Program-made: the position numbers and the translations under genes
Shown: piece after piece, positions 6,501 to 6,975 of the stretch
How the letters are laid out: the number at the start of each line of letters is the position of its first letter
Position numbering within the stretch: position 1 is the first letter of the stretch
Origin: Sedimentisphaerales bacterium
GTDB lineage: Bacteria > Planctomycetota > Phycisphaerae > Sedimentisphaerales > Anaerobacaceae
NCBI GenBank assembly: GCA_030630905.1
Contig: DAOVMB010000124.1
Location: 1 to 6,975 of the forward strand
Reading direction: 5' to 3'
DNA: 6,975 nucleotides
The notes under the pieces: model-generated
Database searches by the model: none
Seen by the model: only the letters and a program-made list of their open reading frames with translations
Told to the model about the DNA's origin: nothing

Positions 6501-6975
6501 CATGGATCGCCACACGGGTAAGATTCGCTGGAAACGCAGCGCAGAACATTCTTTCCGCCACAATGCAATCGCAATAGCTTCCGGCAAAGTTTTCTGCATC
6601 GATGGCATGAGCGAAACGAAGCTCGCCACCTTGAAACGACGGGGGCTTAACTTCGAAAAAGGACACACGCTGTATGCTTTGGACTCGCAGACAGGAGAAT
6701 CGATCTGGAAGACGAACAAGGGTATTTTCGGGACATGGCTGGCCTATTCAACCGAGCATGATGTCCTGCTCGAAGCGGGCAGCCGGTCCGGTGACAGGGC
6801 CGGCGATGAAGTGGATAGGGGCATGACCGCTTACAGGGGTTCCGATGGGAGTGTACTTTGGAGAACCGATGACAGGTATAAAGGTCCACCTATAATATAT
6901 CATGACCGGATTATAACCCAAACCGGCGGAGGCAGCGGCTCTGCAACGGATGAGGCGAAAGTCTTCGATCTTCTA
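3520..6975 (+). CDS. Exported PQQ-like beta-propeller protein with inserted methyltransferase-like domain (partial, 3' end off window)
   Basis: One open frame of 1152 codons without a stop runs off the right edge. The start is the first ATG after the in-frame stop at 3478-3480, with GGGAG 13 nt upstream. Residues 20-43 form a hydrophobic export signal. The mature end, DDWPMWR (44-50), is typical of planctomycete propeller proteins. PQQ/BamB-like blades follow, for example AYNTETGAEKWR (116-127), LYACNAEDG (154-162) and IYAIDAGTGNVVW (214-226), up to about 430. Residues 465-600 look like a class I SAM-dependent methyltransferase: LLPGLGSGEL (motif I, 477-486), acidic D502 after a hydrophobic strand, VGD (529-531), and LRPYGG (569-574). 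The propeller resumes at about 625 with PRHGHGPSP (about 660-668) and VDVYTGRLLW. A galactose-binding-like beta-sandwich spans roughly 804-960 (W805, GFGY 833-836, YLRRSF 856-861, YLNGRE 885-890). More propeller blades follow to the edge. Residues 443-456 come from repeat copy 3. Substrate and methyl acceptor are unknown, and whether it binds PQQ is doubtful. Confidence 0.9.
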   Translation, partial: MNDNDKPVPAARTGGYISRHFCSLFLIGIGLIPALFFPAVVLGDDWPMWRYNGQRCAASPEQLPAKLNLQWVRELRSPKPAWPESQDRLQFDASYEPVVAGKTIFVGSMVSDCVTAYNTETGAEKWRFYTDGPVRFAPVAYKDKLYFASDDGYLYACNAEDGSLIRKFLAGPGTNKVIGNDRLVGMWPVRGGPVLYDGTIYFAASIWPFMGTFIYAIDAGTGNVVWTNSGSGSTYIMQPHSSPAFAGVAPQGYLVATEDKLLISGGRSVPAAYDRKTGKFLYYHLNKYGKIGVCEVMASGDYFFNDGCIYKLSDGIGISRAPASVIAGDVIIGIKNNAVAAYKLEPGAKKAKDIGATETLPQLDRIHIAAGTRVYGSGEDGTILAVDIPTDNSQAKVSWQAKVDGKVWNMLAADGKLFVVTLGGSLYCFAEEEIEPERYALGSTGGSRTAPTARSDHCAGKARQILEMTDQKEGYCLLPGLGSGELLYQLVSQSDLHVIALDPDAEKVAAMRRKLDEAGLYGNRVSVHVGDITTMRLAPYMANLIVSEDLKAAGFRKDSVFIERIFHSLRPYGGTAFFSAPQRKHITIFKRTIRSELPGCEIASSGEFIRLTRVGPLPDSADWTHQYGDAANTVMSCDKAVKAPLGLLWFGGPSNDKILPRHGHGPSPQVVGGRLFIEGRNMIRAVDVYTGRLLWERQFEDLGKFYDNTAHQPGANEIGSNYVTVSDAVYIVYGDKIHVLDPATGRTMKEFSMPGQDKPRFGSLAVREDLLLATSSPLHVPLKDGTGRIILPKDSKPIIKKGADWQYLAGANPAGGWAQPDFKNDKWKTAPAGFGYSDDDIKTTLKNMRNHYSVIYLRRSFSLPEPGKIAELGLVVKYDDAFIAYLNGREILRVGVTRGSGQRASGVGKHEADNWEYFRIDNHATFLRAGKNVLAIEGHNKKIDNADFFLHPYLLAVPNGKAGTARSARSFGLNNVTGVTPNADYASGSKILVAMDRHTGKIRWKRSAEHSFRHNAIAIASGKVFCIDGMSETKLATLKRRGLNFEKGHTLYALDSQTGESIWKTNKGIFGTWLAYSTEHDVLLEAGSRSGDRAGDEVDRGMTAYRGSDGSVLWRTDDRYKGPPIIYHDRIITQTGGGSGSATDEAKVFDLL
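4843..4886 (-). repeat. 28-bp palindromic repeat, copy 3, inside the propeller coding sequence
   Basis: The palindrome core is at 4847-4874. The reverse complement of the whole 44 nt equals copy 2 (985-1028) apart from one base, so this copy is inverted relative to copies 1 and 2. It is translated within the propeller gene as STGGSRTAPTARSD (residues 443-456), between the strand ending SLYCFAEEE (425-433) and the methyltransferase-like motif I at 477. Five of the six frames through the 44 nt have no stop. The only stop is a TAG in one minus-strand frame. Confidence 0.88.

Noticed and set aside
6097..6666. 189-codon minus-strand frame at the right side
   Set aside because: It is antisense to the beta-sandwich and propeller region, whose plus-strand translation is continuous and domain-like.

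Overview
The window most likely comes from a Planctomycetota genome, probably of the Phycisphaerae/Sedimentisphaerales type. This is inferred from gene content, not from a marker gene. The clues are a very long secreted PQQ-like propeller protein whose mature end begins DDWPMWR, a methyltransferase-like domain set inside that propeller protein, a Tat-exported sugar-isomerase-like protein, and a secreted carbohydrate-binding-like protein. Base composition is moderate, with AT-rich intergenic DNA.

Layout, left to right. Positions 402 to 1 on the minus strand hold the first 134 residues of a secreted protein that runs off the left edge. Divergent from it is a complete cold-shock (CspA-family) gene at 722-925, with a strong sigma70-type promoter at 585-612, a leader of about 100 nt able to form alternative hairpins, a GTG start and a clear intrinsic terminator at 949-977. 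Next is a 531-residue Tat-signal protein at 1332-2927 whose C-terminal half resembles the L-fucose/L-arabinose isomerase fold. The 592-bp gap after it contains a 303-bp foldback element (2952-3254) with 26-bp imperfect terminal inverted repeats and an RNA-like folded core. The rest of the window, 3520-6975, is one uninterrupted reading frame of at least 1152 codons that continues past the right edge. It encodes an exported multi-domain PQQ-like propeller protein with an inserted SAM-methyltransferase-like domain and a galactose-binding-like beta-sandwich.

A 28-bp palindrome (left half GTACGGGCGGTTCG) ties the regions together. It occurs three times: just upstream of the cspA promoter (520-547), just after the cspA terminator (997-1024), and in the opposite orientation inside the propeller gene (4847-4874). 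Copies 2 and 3 share 44 nt with a single mismatch. Copy 3 is translated in frame as a short linker between the propeller and the methyltransferase-like domain.

The genes do not form an obvious operon. Three of the four proteins (left-edge protein, Tat protein, propeller protein) carry export signals, which suggests cell-envelope or polysaccharide-related roles. The cold-shock protein is an independent cytoplasmic unit bracketed by repeats. The most unusual items are the coding insertion of the palindromic repeat, the foldback element with its folded core, and the propeller/methyltransferase fusion. I saw no CRISPR array, tRNA, rRNA or defence system.
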